A DNA stretch of 64,000 nt from contig JAWVFK010000014.1 of the NCBI GenBank assembly GCA_033856175.1, forward strand, positions 70,451 through 134,450, in the 5' to 3' direction. Shown one piece after another: positions 34,134-42,273 of this stretch. The translations under genes were made by a program, and so were the position numbers. The notes under the pieces were generated by a model, which searched no databases, was not told the DNA's origin, and was given only the letters and a program-made list of their open reading frames with translations. The DNA is from JAWVFK01 sp033856175 (GTDB lineage: Bacteria > Actinomycetota > Thermoleophilia > Solirubrobacterales > 70-9). Each line of letters opens with the position of its first letter. Positions within the stretch are counted from its first letter, which is position 1.

Positions 34134-35459
34134 TTGATCCTCGACGACTGGCTCGCCCAGCGGGGGCAGACCTCGCCCGATCGCATCGCCCTGACCTTCG
34201 GTGGGCTCGAGCTCACCTACGCCGAGCTGGAAGCGGCGGCGAGCTCGGCGGCTCGGCGGCTCGCCGCCCAGGGCGCACGCCGCGACGCCGACATCGTCCT
34301 CTCGATGCCGGCCGGGCCCGACTACGTGATCCTGCTGCACGCGTTGATCAAGCTCGGCGCGATCGCCTGCCCGATCGATCCGCGGCTCCCGGACGCCGAG
34401 CGCGAGGACCGGCTCGATGTCCTCCAGCCGTCACTCACCCTCAACTCGACCGAGGCACTGAGCGGCACCGAGGCCGATCTGCCGCTGCTCGGCGAGCACG
34501 ACATGGACGCCGTCCAGTGCCGGGTCATGACCAGCGGCACGACGCGCACCCCGCATCCGGTCGCCCTCACCTATGGAAATCACCTCTGGAGCGCGGTCGG
34601 TTCGGCCTTCAACCTCGGCGTCGACCCGCACGACCGCTGGCTCTGTTGCCTGCCCCTCTTCCACGTCTCGGGCCTCTCGATCGTCCTGCGGTCGGTCATC
34701 TACGGCACCGCGATAGTGATCCAGGACGGCTTCGAGGTCGACGCCGTCGCCGCGTCGCTGGAGTCCGAGGGCGTCACCGTGGTCTCGCTGGTCGCGACGA
34801 TGCTCGACCGGCTGCTCGAGGCAGACGCGCCGCTCGAGCTGCCGCGGGCGATCCTCGTCGGCGGCGGGCCGGTGCCGAAGGCGAGTCTCGAGGAGGCGAT
34901 CGGCCGCGGCGCGACCGTCGTCCAGACCTACGGCCTCACCGAGGCCTCGTCGCAGGTGACGACGCTGTCGCCCGGCGACGCCCGGCGCAAGCTCGGCTCG
35001 GCCGGCCGGCCGCTGTTCACGACCCACCTGCGGATCGTCGACGGCGAGATCCTCGTCCAGGGCCCGGTCGTCGCACCAGGCCGCGCCGACGAGGAGGACT
35101 GGCTTCACACGGGTGACCTCGGCTGGATCGACGACGAGGGCTTCCTCTACGTCGAGGGGCGCGTCGACGACCTGATCATCAGCGGCGGCGAGAACGTCGT
35201 CCCCGACGAGATCGAGGAGGTCCTGCTGCGACACCCGCTCGTCAGCGACGCCGCGGTGGTCGGCCGGCCCGACCCGGACTGGCAGCAGGCGGTCACGGCG
35301 GTGGTCGTCCTCGACGGCGGGGCCGAGGTCAGCGCCGACGAGCTGCGGAGCCACTGCGCCGAGCTGCTCGCCGCCTACAAGGTGCCGAAGGAGATCGAGT
35401 TCGCCGCCGAGCTGCCGCGAACGGCCTCCGGCAAGTTGATGCGCTCGGCGCTTCGTTAG
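34134..35459 (+). CDS. menE: o-Succinylbenzoate-CoA ligase
   Basis: 441 residues from TTG. ANL-family ligase forming o-succinylbenzoyl-CoA. ANL marks: TYGLTEASSQVTTLSPGD (A5), LHTGDLGWIDDEGFLYVEGR (A7/A8), IISGGENVVPDEIEEVLLRH and catalytic Lys in PRTASGKLMRSALR. The phosphate loop reads MTSGTTRTPHPVALT where most relatives have TSGTTGxPKxV, so Gly and Lys of the motif are replaced. Context in the men cluster makes the assignment strong. No in-frame ATG or GTG precedes the TTG near the ribosome site. The stop TAG overlaps the probable ilvC -10 box. Confidence 0.9.
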   Translation: MILDDWLAQRGQTSPDRIALTFGGLELTYAELEAAASSAARRLAAQGARRDADIVLSMPAGPDYVILLHALIKLGAIACPIDPRLPDAEREDRLDVLQPSLTLNSTEALSGTEADLPLLGEHDMDAVQCRVMTSGTTRTPHPVALTYGNHLWSAVGSAFNLGVDPHDRWLCCLPLFHVSGLSIVLRSVIYGTAIVIQDGFEVDAVAASLESEGVTVVSLVATMLDRLLEADAPLELPRAILVGGGPVPKASLEEAIGRGATVVQTYGLTEASSQVTTLSPGDARRKLGSAGRPLFTTHLRIVDGEILVQGPVVAPGRADEEDWLHTGDLGWIDDEGFLYVEGRVDDLIISGGENVVPDEIEEVLLRHPLVSDAAVVGRPDPDWQQAVTAVVVLDGGAEVSADELRSHCAELLAAYKVPKEIEFAAELPRTASGKLMRSALR

Positions 35460-35462
35460 GCT
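35457..35462 (+). promoter_or_regulatory. Putative -10 box (TAGGCT) of ilvC
   Basis: It includes the menE stop codon and lies eight bases before ATG 35471, leaving ilvC a near-leaderless message independent of menE. Confidence 0.4.
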
Positions 35463-35470
35463 GCGCCGCC

Positions 35471-36484
35471 ATGCCCGGGACCGACCAGGACATCTTTCAC
35501 GACGCCGACGCCAGCCTCGAGCCGCTCGAGGGAAAGACCGTCGCGATCCTCGGCTACGGCTCCCAGGGCCACGCCCACGCGCTGAACCTCAGGGACTCCG
35601 GCGTCGACGTCGTCGTCGGCCTGCGGCCCGACTCGTCGAGCCGCGAGAAGGCCGAGGCCGAAGGCCTGGCGGTGCTCGACATAGCCGAGGCCGCCAGCCG
35701 CGGCGACGTCGTAATGATCCTGCTGCCCGACGAGAAACAGGGTGAGCTCTGGCGCGACGAGATCTCCGACGGCATCGCCCCCGGCAACCTGCTGATGTTC
35801 GCCCACGGCTTCGCCGTCCACTTCGACCAGATCGCACCGCCGCCAGAGGTCGACGTCGGCATGGTGGCCCCCAAGGGCCCAGGCCACCTCGTCCGCCGCG
35901 AGTACAGCGCCGGCCGCGGAGTTCCCTGCCTGATGGCGATACATCAGGACGCGACGGGCAGGGCGCGCGAGCTCGTCCTCGCCTACGCCAAGGGCATTGG
36001 CGGTACGCGGACCGGCGTCATCGAGACCACCTTCAAGGACGAGTGCGAGACCGACCTCTTCGGCGAGCAGTCGGTGCTCTGCGGCGGCGCCACCGAGCTC
36101 GTCCGCGCCGGCTTCGAGACGCTCGTCGAGGCAGGGTATGACCCGCGCCTCGCCTACTTCGAGTGCCTCCACGAGCTCAAGCTGATCGCCGACCTGATGT
36201 ACGAGAAGGGGATCGGCGGCATGCGCCAGTCGATCTCCAACACCGCCGAGTACGGCGACCTGACGCGCGGCAAGCGGGTCATCGGCGAGGAGTCGCGCAA
36301 GGCGATGAAGGAGATCCTCGCCGAGATCCAGTCAGGTGAGTTCGCACGCGAGTGGATCGCCGAGAACCAGGCTGGCCAGGAGAGCTTCCAGCGGATGCGC
36401 GAAGAGCAGGCCGACCACCAGGTCGAGCGGGTCGGCAAGGACCTGCGCGACCTGATGCCCTGGATAGATACCTCCGAGCTCTAG
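35471..36484 (+). CDS. ilvC: Ketol-acid reductoisomerase (class I)
   Basis: 337 residues. Second step of branched-chain amino acid synthesis, Mg and NADPH dependent. Rossmann site TVAILGYGSQGHAHALNLRD, cofactor loop GLRPDSSSREKAEAEG, VGMVAPKGPGHLVRREY, and ECETDLFGEQSVLCGGATEL and FECLHELKLIADLMYEKGI with metal ligands. Short class I length. Followed after 3 bases by the convergent cupin gene. Confidence 0.95.
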   Translation: MPGTDQDIFHDADASLEPLEGKTVAILGYGSQGHAHALNLRDSGVDVVVGLRPDSSSREKAEAEGLAVLDIAEAASRGDVVMILLPDEKQGELWRDEISDGIAPGNLLMFAHGFAVHFDQIAPPPEVDVGMVAPKGPGHLVRREYSAGRGVPCLMAIHQDATGRARELVLAYAKGIGGTRTGVIETTFKDECETDLFGEQSVLCGGATELVRAGFETLVEAGYDPRLAYFECLHELKLIADLMYEKGIGGMRQSISNTAEYGDLTRGKRVIGEESRKAMKEILAEIQSGEFAREWIAENQAGQESFQRMREEQADHQVERVGKDLRDLMPWIDTSEL

Positions 36485-36487
36485 CGG

Positions 36488-36928
36488 TTAGCCGGAGCCC
36501 GGTGTGCCCAGCCCGGGGCCGCGGGGGGAGTCTTCGCCCTCGGGGACGCGGCCATCGCGGCCGACGTAGCCGTCCTTGCCGCCGGCGATGACGTAGACGA
36601 CGTCGTCGTCGCCGACGTTCTTCGTCTTGCGCGGCGTCGCAGCGTCGACGCGCGCGACACCGCCGGGGCCGAGGACGTGCTTGGCGCCGTCGCCGAACTC
36701 GAGCTCGAGCTGGCCCTGGTGGACGAAGTAGATCTCCTCCTGCTCGTCGTGGAAGTGAAAGCCCGACTCGAAGCCCGCCGGCATCACGATCGCGTTGATC
36801 CCGAACGCCGTGACGCCGAGGTCGCGGCGGATCTTGCGAAAGCCGTAGCCCTCGCCGAGGTCGTCGAGGCCCGCGAGCGCGTAGCCCTCGCCCTCGATGA
36901 TGTTGGCGACGTTGGTGTCCTCGACCAT
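36488..36928 (-). CDS. Cupin domain protein
   Basis: 146 residues. Single cupin barrel with metal-type residues in ESGFHFHDEQEEIYFVHQG (His-x-His and Glu) and LGPGGVARVDAATPRKTKN. The C-terminal 25 residues are Gly/Pro-rich. Function unknown; single-domain cupins range from isomerases to small-molecule sensors. Its ATG directly follows the stop of the DUF4389 gene upstream (TAGATG), and that gene's last codons (GAG GAG GCA TAG) supply its ribosome site. Confidence 0.8.
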   Translation of the reverse strand: MVEDTNVANIIEGEGYALAGLDDLGEGYGFRKIRRDLGVTAFGINAIVMPAGFESGFHFHDEQEEIYFVHQGQLELEFGDGAKHVLGPGGVARVDAATPRKTKNVGDDDVVYVIAGGKDGYVGRDGRVPEGEDSPRGPGLGTPGSG

Positions 36929-37582
36929 CTATGCCTCCTCGGGTTGAGCCGGCTGCTCGGTGGGCAGCGCTGCCTGCTGCTGACCGGCTGGGAGCGACGG
37001 CAGGGTCGGCGCGACATCCTGGTTCGACAGCGGCGGGTAGGTCTCGGTCATCAACATCAGATAGGCGCCGACACGCACCAGGTAGCCATTGGTCAACGTC
37101 AGCAGGTTGTGGACGCCGGCCGGCTGGCGTCCGGTGAAGACGATCGCGAGCCAGCTGAGGAACGAGCCACCGTTGTGAATACCGCCGACCACGTAGAGGA
37201 CGAAGTAGAGCGGCAGCGCCAGGATCGGGCGGAAGAACACCTTGAGCCGGCTGTACGACTCCTGGGCGGGCGCCACGTCGATCCTTACCGGATAGCTCGG
37301 CGCGGGCTCGAATCCGAATGGCGGGTAGACATCCGTCTGCAGGTAGGCCCAGCCGTAGAAGCGGCCGAAGAAGCGCAGGAAGCCAGCGTTGAAGTTGTAG
37401 AGCCCCTGCGGATAGCGCCCGGTGAACAGCAGCGCGAACCAGGCGAGCAGGACCGTCACGGAGACGGCGATCATGTAGACGTAGGCGAGGATCAGCCACG
37501 GGATCGCCAGGATCAGCCGGAAGCCGACCGTCCAGCGGTTCCTCGCTTCGACGTAATCGGCCTGATAGGTGAGCGGGTACAC
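36929..37582 (-). CDS. DUF4389 membrane protein (second paralog)
   Basis: 217 residues from GTG. Two repeats of a two-TM unit: TVGFRLILAIPWLILAYVYM with ALLFTGRYPQGLYNFN, and FFRPILALPLYFVLYVVGGI with AIVFTGRQPAGVHNLL. The (L/V)FTGR-P-G motif is characteristic of DUF4389. The tail is Gln/Pro/Ala-rich. Function unknown. One base separates its GTG from the stop of the upstream paralog, whose end codes GAGG as ribosome site. Middle gene of a three-gene operon with the cupin. Confidence 0.82.
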   Translation of the reverse strand: MYPLTYQADYVEARNRWTVGFRLILAIPWLILAYVYMIAVSVTVLLAWFALLFTGRYPQGLYNFNAGFLRFFGRFYGWAYLQTDVYPPFGFEPAPSYPVRIDVAPAQESYSRLKVFFRPILALPLYFVLYVVGGIHNGGSFLSWLAIVFTGRQPAGVHNLLTLTNGYLVRVGAYLMLMTETYPPLSNQDVAPTLPSLPAGQQQAALPTEQPAQPEEA

Positions 37583-37583
37583 G

Positions 37584-38228
37584 CTATGCCTCCTGCTTGG
37601 GGGCTTCGGTGGGAACGGCAGCCTCCGACACCGGCAGCTCGGCCGGCAGCCCCGGGTCCTCCTCGGAGAAGGGGGGATAGTCCTCGGTCATCAGCAGCAG
37701 GCCATAGGCCATCGTCCGAGTCGAGTAGCGCTGGGCGTTGAGGATCGGGTCCGCCAGGCCGGCGGGCAGCTCGCCGGTGAACATGATCGCGAACCAGCCC
37801 AGGAGGCCGCAGACGGCGCCGATCAGCGCCCAGACGTAGGCGAGGAGATAGACCGGTATGGCGATGATGCTGCGGAAGAGCGCCTTGACGCGGGAGTACT
37901 CAGCCTTCGGCGGTGGCACCTCGATCTGGATCGGGTAAGCCGGATCGGGCTCGCCGTTGAGCGGCGGCGAGACGTCGGTCAGCAGGTAGTAGTAGCCATT
38001 GACCCGCCCGGCGATCCGCAGGACCTTGATGTGGAAGTCGTAGAGACCCTGGGGGTAGCGGCCGGTGAAGACCAGGGCCAGCCAGGCGAATACCGCGGTG
38101 AAGAGGGACGCGAAGACGTAGAGCCCACCGACGAGCATCCCCGGCAGAGCGGTGAAGCCACGGAAGAAGGTCGTCAGCCGGTTGCGGTTCTCGGGCTCGT
38201 AGCGGGCCTCGTAGGTCACTGGGTACAT
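37584..38228 (-). CDS. DUF4389 membrane protein (first paralog)
   Basis: 214 residues. Same architecture as its neighbour: YPVTYEARYEPENRNRLTTF start, LALVFTGRYPQGLYDFHIKV, ALFRSIIAIPVYLLAYVWAL, FAIMFTGELPAGLADPIL. The two proteins are tandem duplicates that have diverged in their tails. ATG 38228 has a strong AGGAGGAGAG ribosome site. First gene of the operon; divergent from the class V aminotransferase over 164 bases. Confidence 0.82.
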   Translation of the reverse strand: MYPVTYEARYEPENRNRLTTFFRGFTALPGMLVGGLYVFASLFTAVFAWLALVFTGRYPQGLYDFHIKVLRIAGRVNGYYYLLTDVSPPLNGEPDPAYPIQIEVPPPKAEYSRVKALFRSIIAIPVYLLAYVWALIGAVCGLLGWFAIMFTGELPAGLADPILNAQRYSTRTMAYGLLLMTEDYPPFSEEDPGLPAELPVSEAAVPTEAPKQEA

Positions 38229-38392
38229 GCGCTCTCTCCTCCTCTTGGTGCTGCCGCGGCTCCGACTCGGCCGATGACGCAGGCTATACCGCTCGACAGA
38301 TGACAGGCAAGACGGCAGGCAGAGCCGGCCCTCGACGCCGTCCCCGGCCGCCGGCCGGCGGCGGCAGGGGGACCACTAAGCTGCTGGACCCG

Positions 38393-39589
38393 ATGCCCGG
38401 CCAGCCAAACATCTACGGCAAGCAGTACCTGATGACCGCGGGGCCGACGCCGCTGCCGCCGCTGGTCAGCCAGGTGATGGCCGAGCCGATCATCTACCAC
38501 CGCGCGCCGGCCTTCATCGAGCTCTACGAGCGCTCGCTCGAGCGCCTGCCGAAGGTCTTCGGCACCCAGAACGACGTTCTCGCCTTCGCCGCCTCGGGCA
38601 GCGGGGCGATGGAGTCCGCCGTCGCCAATCTCGTCCGTCCCGGTGAGCCAGCCGTCGTCGCCTCGGCCGGCAAGTTCGGCGAGCGCTGGAGCGAGCTCTG
38701 CGACGCCTACGGCGCCCGCACGGTCACGGTCGAGGCGCCCTGGGGCGAGAAGATCGACCCAGCCGCCGTCGCTGCGGCGATCGACGCCCTCGACTCGCCG
38801 CCCGCTGCGGTCTTCGCGACCCACTCCGAGAGCTCGACCGGCGTCATCCACGACATCCAGGCGATCAACGAGGCCGTCGTCGCCCGCGACAGCATCCTCG
38901 CCGTCGACGCGATCTCGGGCATCGGCGCCGTCGAGCTGCCACAGGACGAGTGGGGGATAGATGTCGTCGTCTCCGGCTCGCAGAAGGCGCTGATGTGCCC
39001 GCCCGGCCTCGCCTTTGCCTCGGTTTCCGAGCGGGCGCTCGAGCGCGCGGCCGAGAGCCGGGCGCCGCGCTACTACTTCGACTGGCAGCGGACCGCGGCC
39101 GGCCAGCGAGAGCGGCCTGCCAACAGCCCGTTCACACCGGCGGTGACGCTCTGGCGGGCGCTCGACGTCGCCCTCGGGCTGATCTTCGAGGAGGGCCTCG
39201 ACAGCGTCTTCGAGCGCCACGCCCTGCTGGCGCGGGCGGCGCGAGCTGGAATCGAGGCCGCGGGGCTGGAGCGCTTCGGCCCCGACGACCCCGGCGCCAA
39301 CGTCCTCACGGCGGCGAGCCTGCCCGAGAGCATCGACGGCGGCGCCGTGCCGAAGCGGATGCGCGACCGCTACGGGGTCACCGTCGCCGGTGGCCAGGGC
39401 AAGCTCAAGGGCAGGATCGTGCGGATCGCCCACTGCGGCTACTACGGCGCCTTCGACATCGTCGTCGCCCTGACCGCGCTGGAGATGACGCTGCGCGACC
39501 TCGGCCACGAGTGTGAGCCCGGAGCCGCGGCGGCAGCCGCGCAGGGGGTCTTCGCCGAGGCCGGCGTCGCTCCGGAGCCCGTCGGCTAG
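38393..39589 (+). CDS. Class V aminotransferase, alanine/serine-glyoxylate type, probable serine-pathway transaminase
   Basis: 398 residues from ATG 38393; a longer frame from 38300 adds an Arg/Pro-rich stretch without family character. Fold-type I PLP enzyme: LMTAGPTPLPPLVSQVMAEP, VFATHSESSTGVIHDIQAIN, ILAVDAISGIGAVELPQDEW, and the PLP lysine in VVSGSQKALMCPPGLAFASV. Three bases separate it from serA. In several archaea and deep bacterial lineages, class V enzymes next to serA take the place of SerC as phosphohydroxypyruvate transaminase. That role is inferred here from linkage. Serine-glyoxylate transaminase is the alternative. Confidence 0.85.
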   Translation: MPGQPNIYGKQYLMTAGPTPLPPLVSQVMAEPIIYHRAPAFIELYERSLERLPKVFGTQNDVLAFAASGSGAMESAVANLVRPGEPAVVASAGKFGERWSELCDAYGARTVTVEAPWGEKIDPAAVAAAIDALDSPPAAVFATHSESSTGVIHDIQAINEAVVARDSILAVDAISGIGAVELPQDEWGIDVVVSGSQKALMCPPGLAFASVSERALERAAESRAPRYYFDWQRTAAGQRERPANSPFTPAVTLWRALDVALGLIFEEGLDSVFERHALLARAARAGIEAAGLERFGPDDPGANVLTAASLPESIDGGAVPKRMRDRYGVTVAGGQGKLKGRIVRIAHCGYYGAFDIVVALTALEMTLRDLGHECEPGAAAAAAQGVFAEAGVAPEPVG

Positions 39590-39592
39590 CCG

Positions 39593-41191
39593 ATGAGCCC
39601 CGAGACAAAGCCGCGGGTACTGGTCAAGGAGAAGATCGCCGACTCCGGCGTCGAGCTGCTGCGCCGCGACTTCGAGGTCGACCTCGGCCTCGACATGGCC
39701 GACGGCGAGCTGGCCGAGCGGATCGGCGACTACGAGGCGATCCTGATCCGCTCGGCGACGAAGCTGACCGCCGACCTGATCGAGCGCGCCGATCGGCTCA
39801 AGGTGATCGGCCGCGCCGGCACCGGCGTCGACAACGTCGACATAGCGGCCGCGACCAAGCGCGGCATCATCGTCGCCAACGCCCCCGAGTCGAACTCGGT
39901 CGCCGCCGCCGAGCACACGCTGGCGATGCTGCTGGCGCTCTGCCGCAACATCCCCCAGGCCCATGCCTCGCTCGTCGCCGGCGAGTGGGCGCGCTCGCGC
40001 TTCGGCGGCGCCGAGCTCTACGGCAAGACGCTCGGCGTGGTCGGCTTCGGCCGCATCGGCCAGCTCGTCGCCCGGCGGGCCCAGGCGTTCGAGATGGAGG
40101 TGCTGGCATTCGACAAGTTCGTCGCCGCCGAGCGCTTCCGCGAGCTCGGCGTCGAGGGGGTCGCCGAGACCGAGACCCTCTACGAGCGCGCCGACTTCAT
40201 CACCGTCCACCTGCCGAAGACGCCGGACACGGTCAACTGGATCGACGCCGAGGCGATCGCGCGGATGCGCGACGGCGTCCGCATCGTCAACTGCGCCCGC
40301 GGCGAGCTCGTCGACCTCGACGCGCTGCTCGCCGGCCTCGAGTCCGGCAAGGTCGCCGGCGCGGCGCTCGACGTCTTCCCGGCGGAGCCGTTCACCGAGC
40401 ACGCGATCTTCGCCCGCGACGACGTCGTCGTCACCCCACACCTCGGCGCCTCGACCGAGGAGGCCCAGGACCGCGCCGGGGTCGTCACCGCCGAGCAGGT
40501 CAGCGCCGCCCTCAACGGCGGCGTCGTCACCAACGCCGTCAACATCGCCGCCGTCCGCCCCGAGGTGAGGGAGGCGCTGGCGCCGTTCGTGCCGCTCTGC
40601 GAGCGGCTCGGGCGCCTGGCCCAGTCGCTCGGCGACGGCTCCGTCGATCGCGTCCAGGTCGAGTTCCGCGGCCGCCTCGCCGAGTTCGACACCCGCCTGC
40701 TCGGAATCGCCGTCCTCGCCGGCATGCTCTCGGGCCACACCGAGGAGGCGGTCAACCTCGTCAACGCCCCCTCGCTGGCCGAGGAGCGCGGCATCGAGCT
40801 GCTCGAGGTCAAGGAGTCGGCCTCGGATGACTTCACCGAGCTCGTCTGCGTGCGGATCGAGTCCGGCGAGGAATCGGTCGTCGTCGCCGGCACCGGGGTC
40901 GGCCCGCGCAACGTGCCCTATCTCGTGCGGATCTGGGGCGAGAGCTTCTACCTGCCGTTCGCCGACCACCTCGCCGTCTTCCGCTACGACGACCGCCCGG
41001 GCATGATCGGCCGGGTCGGCACGATCTTCGGCGAGGAGGGCGTCAACATCGTCTCGGCTGCGGTCGGCGCCGAGGCTTCGAGCGACAACGCCGTCATGGT
41101 GCTGACCACCGACGCGCCGGTGCGCGACGCGACGATCGAGCGGATCACCGAGCTCGACGGCTTCGACCTCGGCCGGGCGATCAGCTTCTGA
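39593..41191 (+). CDS. serA: D-3-phosphoglycerate dehydrogenase, long (type I) form
   Basis: 532 residues. First step of serine synthesis. NAD domain GKTLGVVGFGRIGQLVARRA, catalytic Arg/Glu/His region RIVNCARGELVDLDALLAGL and VVVTPHLGASTEEAQDRAGV. After residue 320 come the intervening ASB domain (LAPFVPLCERLGRLAQSLGD) and a C-terminal ACT domain (AVFRYDDRPGMIGRVGTIFG). Those match Mycobacterium-type SerA, which is serine-inhibited through ASB/ACT. Coupled to the aminotransferase upstream. Confidence 0.95.
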   Translation: MSPETKPRVLVKEKIADSGVELLRRDFEVDLGLDMADGELAERIGDYEAILIRSATKLTADLIERADRLKVIGRAGTGVDNVDIAAATKRGIIVANAPESNSVAAAEHTLAMLLALCRNIPQAHASLVAGEWARSRFGGAELYGKTLGVVGFGRIGQLVARRAQAFEMEVLAFDKFVAAERFRELGVEGVAETETLYERADFITVHLPKTPDTVNWIDAEAIARMRDGVRIVNCARGELVDLDALLAGLESGKVAGAALDVFPAEPFTEHAIFARDDVVVTPHLGASTEEAQDRAGVVTAEQVSAALNGGVVTNAVNIAAVRPEVREALAPFVPLCERLGRLAQSLGDGSVDRVQVEFRGRLAEFDTRLLGIAVLAGMLSGHTEEAVNLVNAPSLAEERGIELLEVKESASDDFTELVCVRIESGEESVVVAGTGVGPRNVPYLVRIWGESFYLPFADHLAVFRYDDRPGMIGRVGTIFGEEGVNIVSAAVGAEASSDNAVMVLTTDAPVRDATIERITELDGFDLGRAISF

Positions 41192-41223
41192 GCAGTCCGC
41201 AGGCGCCTGCTCGCAGCGGCGCG

Positions 41224-41229
41224 TAGGGT
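41224..41229 (+). promoter_or_regulatory. Putative -10 box (TAGGGT) of the quinone oxidoreductase gene
   Basis: Six bases before ATG 41236. A GCAGGCGCCTGC palindrome just after serA (about 41198-41209) could end the serA message. Confidence 0.4.
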
Positions 41230-41235
41230 GGTGCG

Positions 41236-42273
41236 ATGAGAGCCGTAGTGCTGACCGGTCACGGCGGCCCCGAGGTCCTGCGGGTCGAGGAGCGGCCCGA
41301 TCCCGCTGTCCGCCCCGGTGAGGTTCGGATCGCAGTCCGGGCGGCCGGCATCAATTTCGCCGACACGATGGCCCGCGTCGGCCTCTATCCAGACGCGCCG
41401 CCGACGCCCTGCGTTCTCGGCTACGAGGTCGCCGGCGAGGTCGAGTCGCTGGGGGAGGGGGTCGAGTCCGTCCGCCTCGGCGACCGCGTCATGGCCGGGA
41501 CCCGCTTCGGCGGCCAGGCCGAGCTGGTCAGCGTTCCCGCCGAGCAGACGGTGCCGCTTCCCGAGCGGCTCAGCTTCGAGCAGGGCGCGGCCTTCCCGGT
41601 CAACTACGGCACCGCCTACGCTGCGCTCGTGATGATGGCCGGCCTCAGGCCGGCGGAGCGGGTCCTGATCCACGCCGCCGGTGGCGGCGTCGGCATCGCC
41701 GCGACCCAGATCGCCCGCTCGATCGGCGCCGAGATCTTCGGCACCGCCTCGCCTTCCAAGCACGCCGCGATCCAGGCCCAGGGGGTGAAGCACGCGATCG
41801 ACTACCGCCAGAAGGACTTCGAGCACGAGATCATGGAGCTGACGAGCGGCGAGGGCATCGACGTCGCGATCGACGCCCTCGGCCCGCGCTCCTTCCGCAA
41901 GGACTACCGGCTGCTGCGGGCGGGCGGGCGCCTGGTGATGTACGGGCTCTCGGAGGCCTCGACGCAGACCGGCCGCAGCATCCCCAAGGCGCTCGGCGCC
42001 CTGGCGCGGATGCCGCTGGCGACGATGCCCTGGTGGAAGAGCCTCGGCGTGATGAACGAGAACAAGGGCGTCTTCGGCCTCAACATGCTCTCCTGGTGGG
42101 ACCGCGAGGGCAGCCTCGACCGCCTGCTGGAGCCGCTCGTCGAGAAGCTCGACAGCGGCGAGCTCGAGCCGGTGGTAGCCGAGGCGTTTCCCTTCGAGCA
42201 GGCGCCCGACGCACACAGATTCATCGCCGAGCGCCGCAACCTTGGCAAGGTCGTGCTTGTTCCTACGGGGTAG
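41236..42273 (+). CDS. Zinc-independent medium-chain reductase, quinone oxidoreductase/VAT1-like
   Basis: 345 residues. MDR superfamily: GroES-like N-domain with AAGINFADTMARVGLYPDAP and LGYEVAGEVESLGEGVESVR, then the NADPH site VLIHAAGGGVGIAATQIARS. It lacks the catalytic and structural zinc cysteines. FDVxx-type IDVAIDALGPRSFRKDYRLL and a long loop MPWWKSLGVMNENKGVFGLN resemble VAT1/synaptic-vesicle-type quinone oxidoreductases. Substrate unknown, probably a quinone or enone. The next start abuts its stop. Confidence 0.88.
   Translation: MRAVVLTGHGGPEVLRVEERPDPAVRPGEVRIAVRAAGINFADTMARVGLYPDAPPTPCVLGYEVAGEVESLGEGVESVRLGDRVMAGTRFGGQAELVSVPAEQTVPLPERLSFEQGAAFPVNYGTAYAALVMMAGLRPAERVLIHAAGGGVGIAATQIARSIGAEIFGTASPSKHAAIQAQGVKHAIDYRQKDFEHEIMELTSGEGIDVAIDALGPRSFRKDYRLLRAGGRLVMYGLSEASTQTGRSIPKALGALARMPLATMPWWKSLGVMNENKGVFGLNMLSWWDREGSLDRLLEPLVEKLDSGELEPVVAEAFPFEQAPDAHRFIAERRNLGKVVLVPTG

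Noticed and set aside
38216..40969. 917-codon minus-strand open frame over the aminotransferase and serA
   Set aside because: Shadow of two clear plus-strand genes, with Val/Asp/Leu/Gly-rich nonsense composition.
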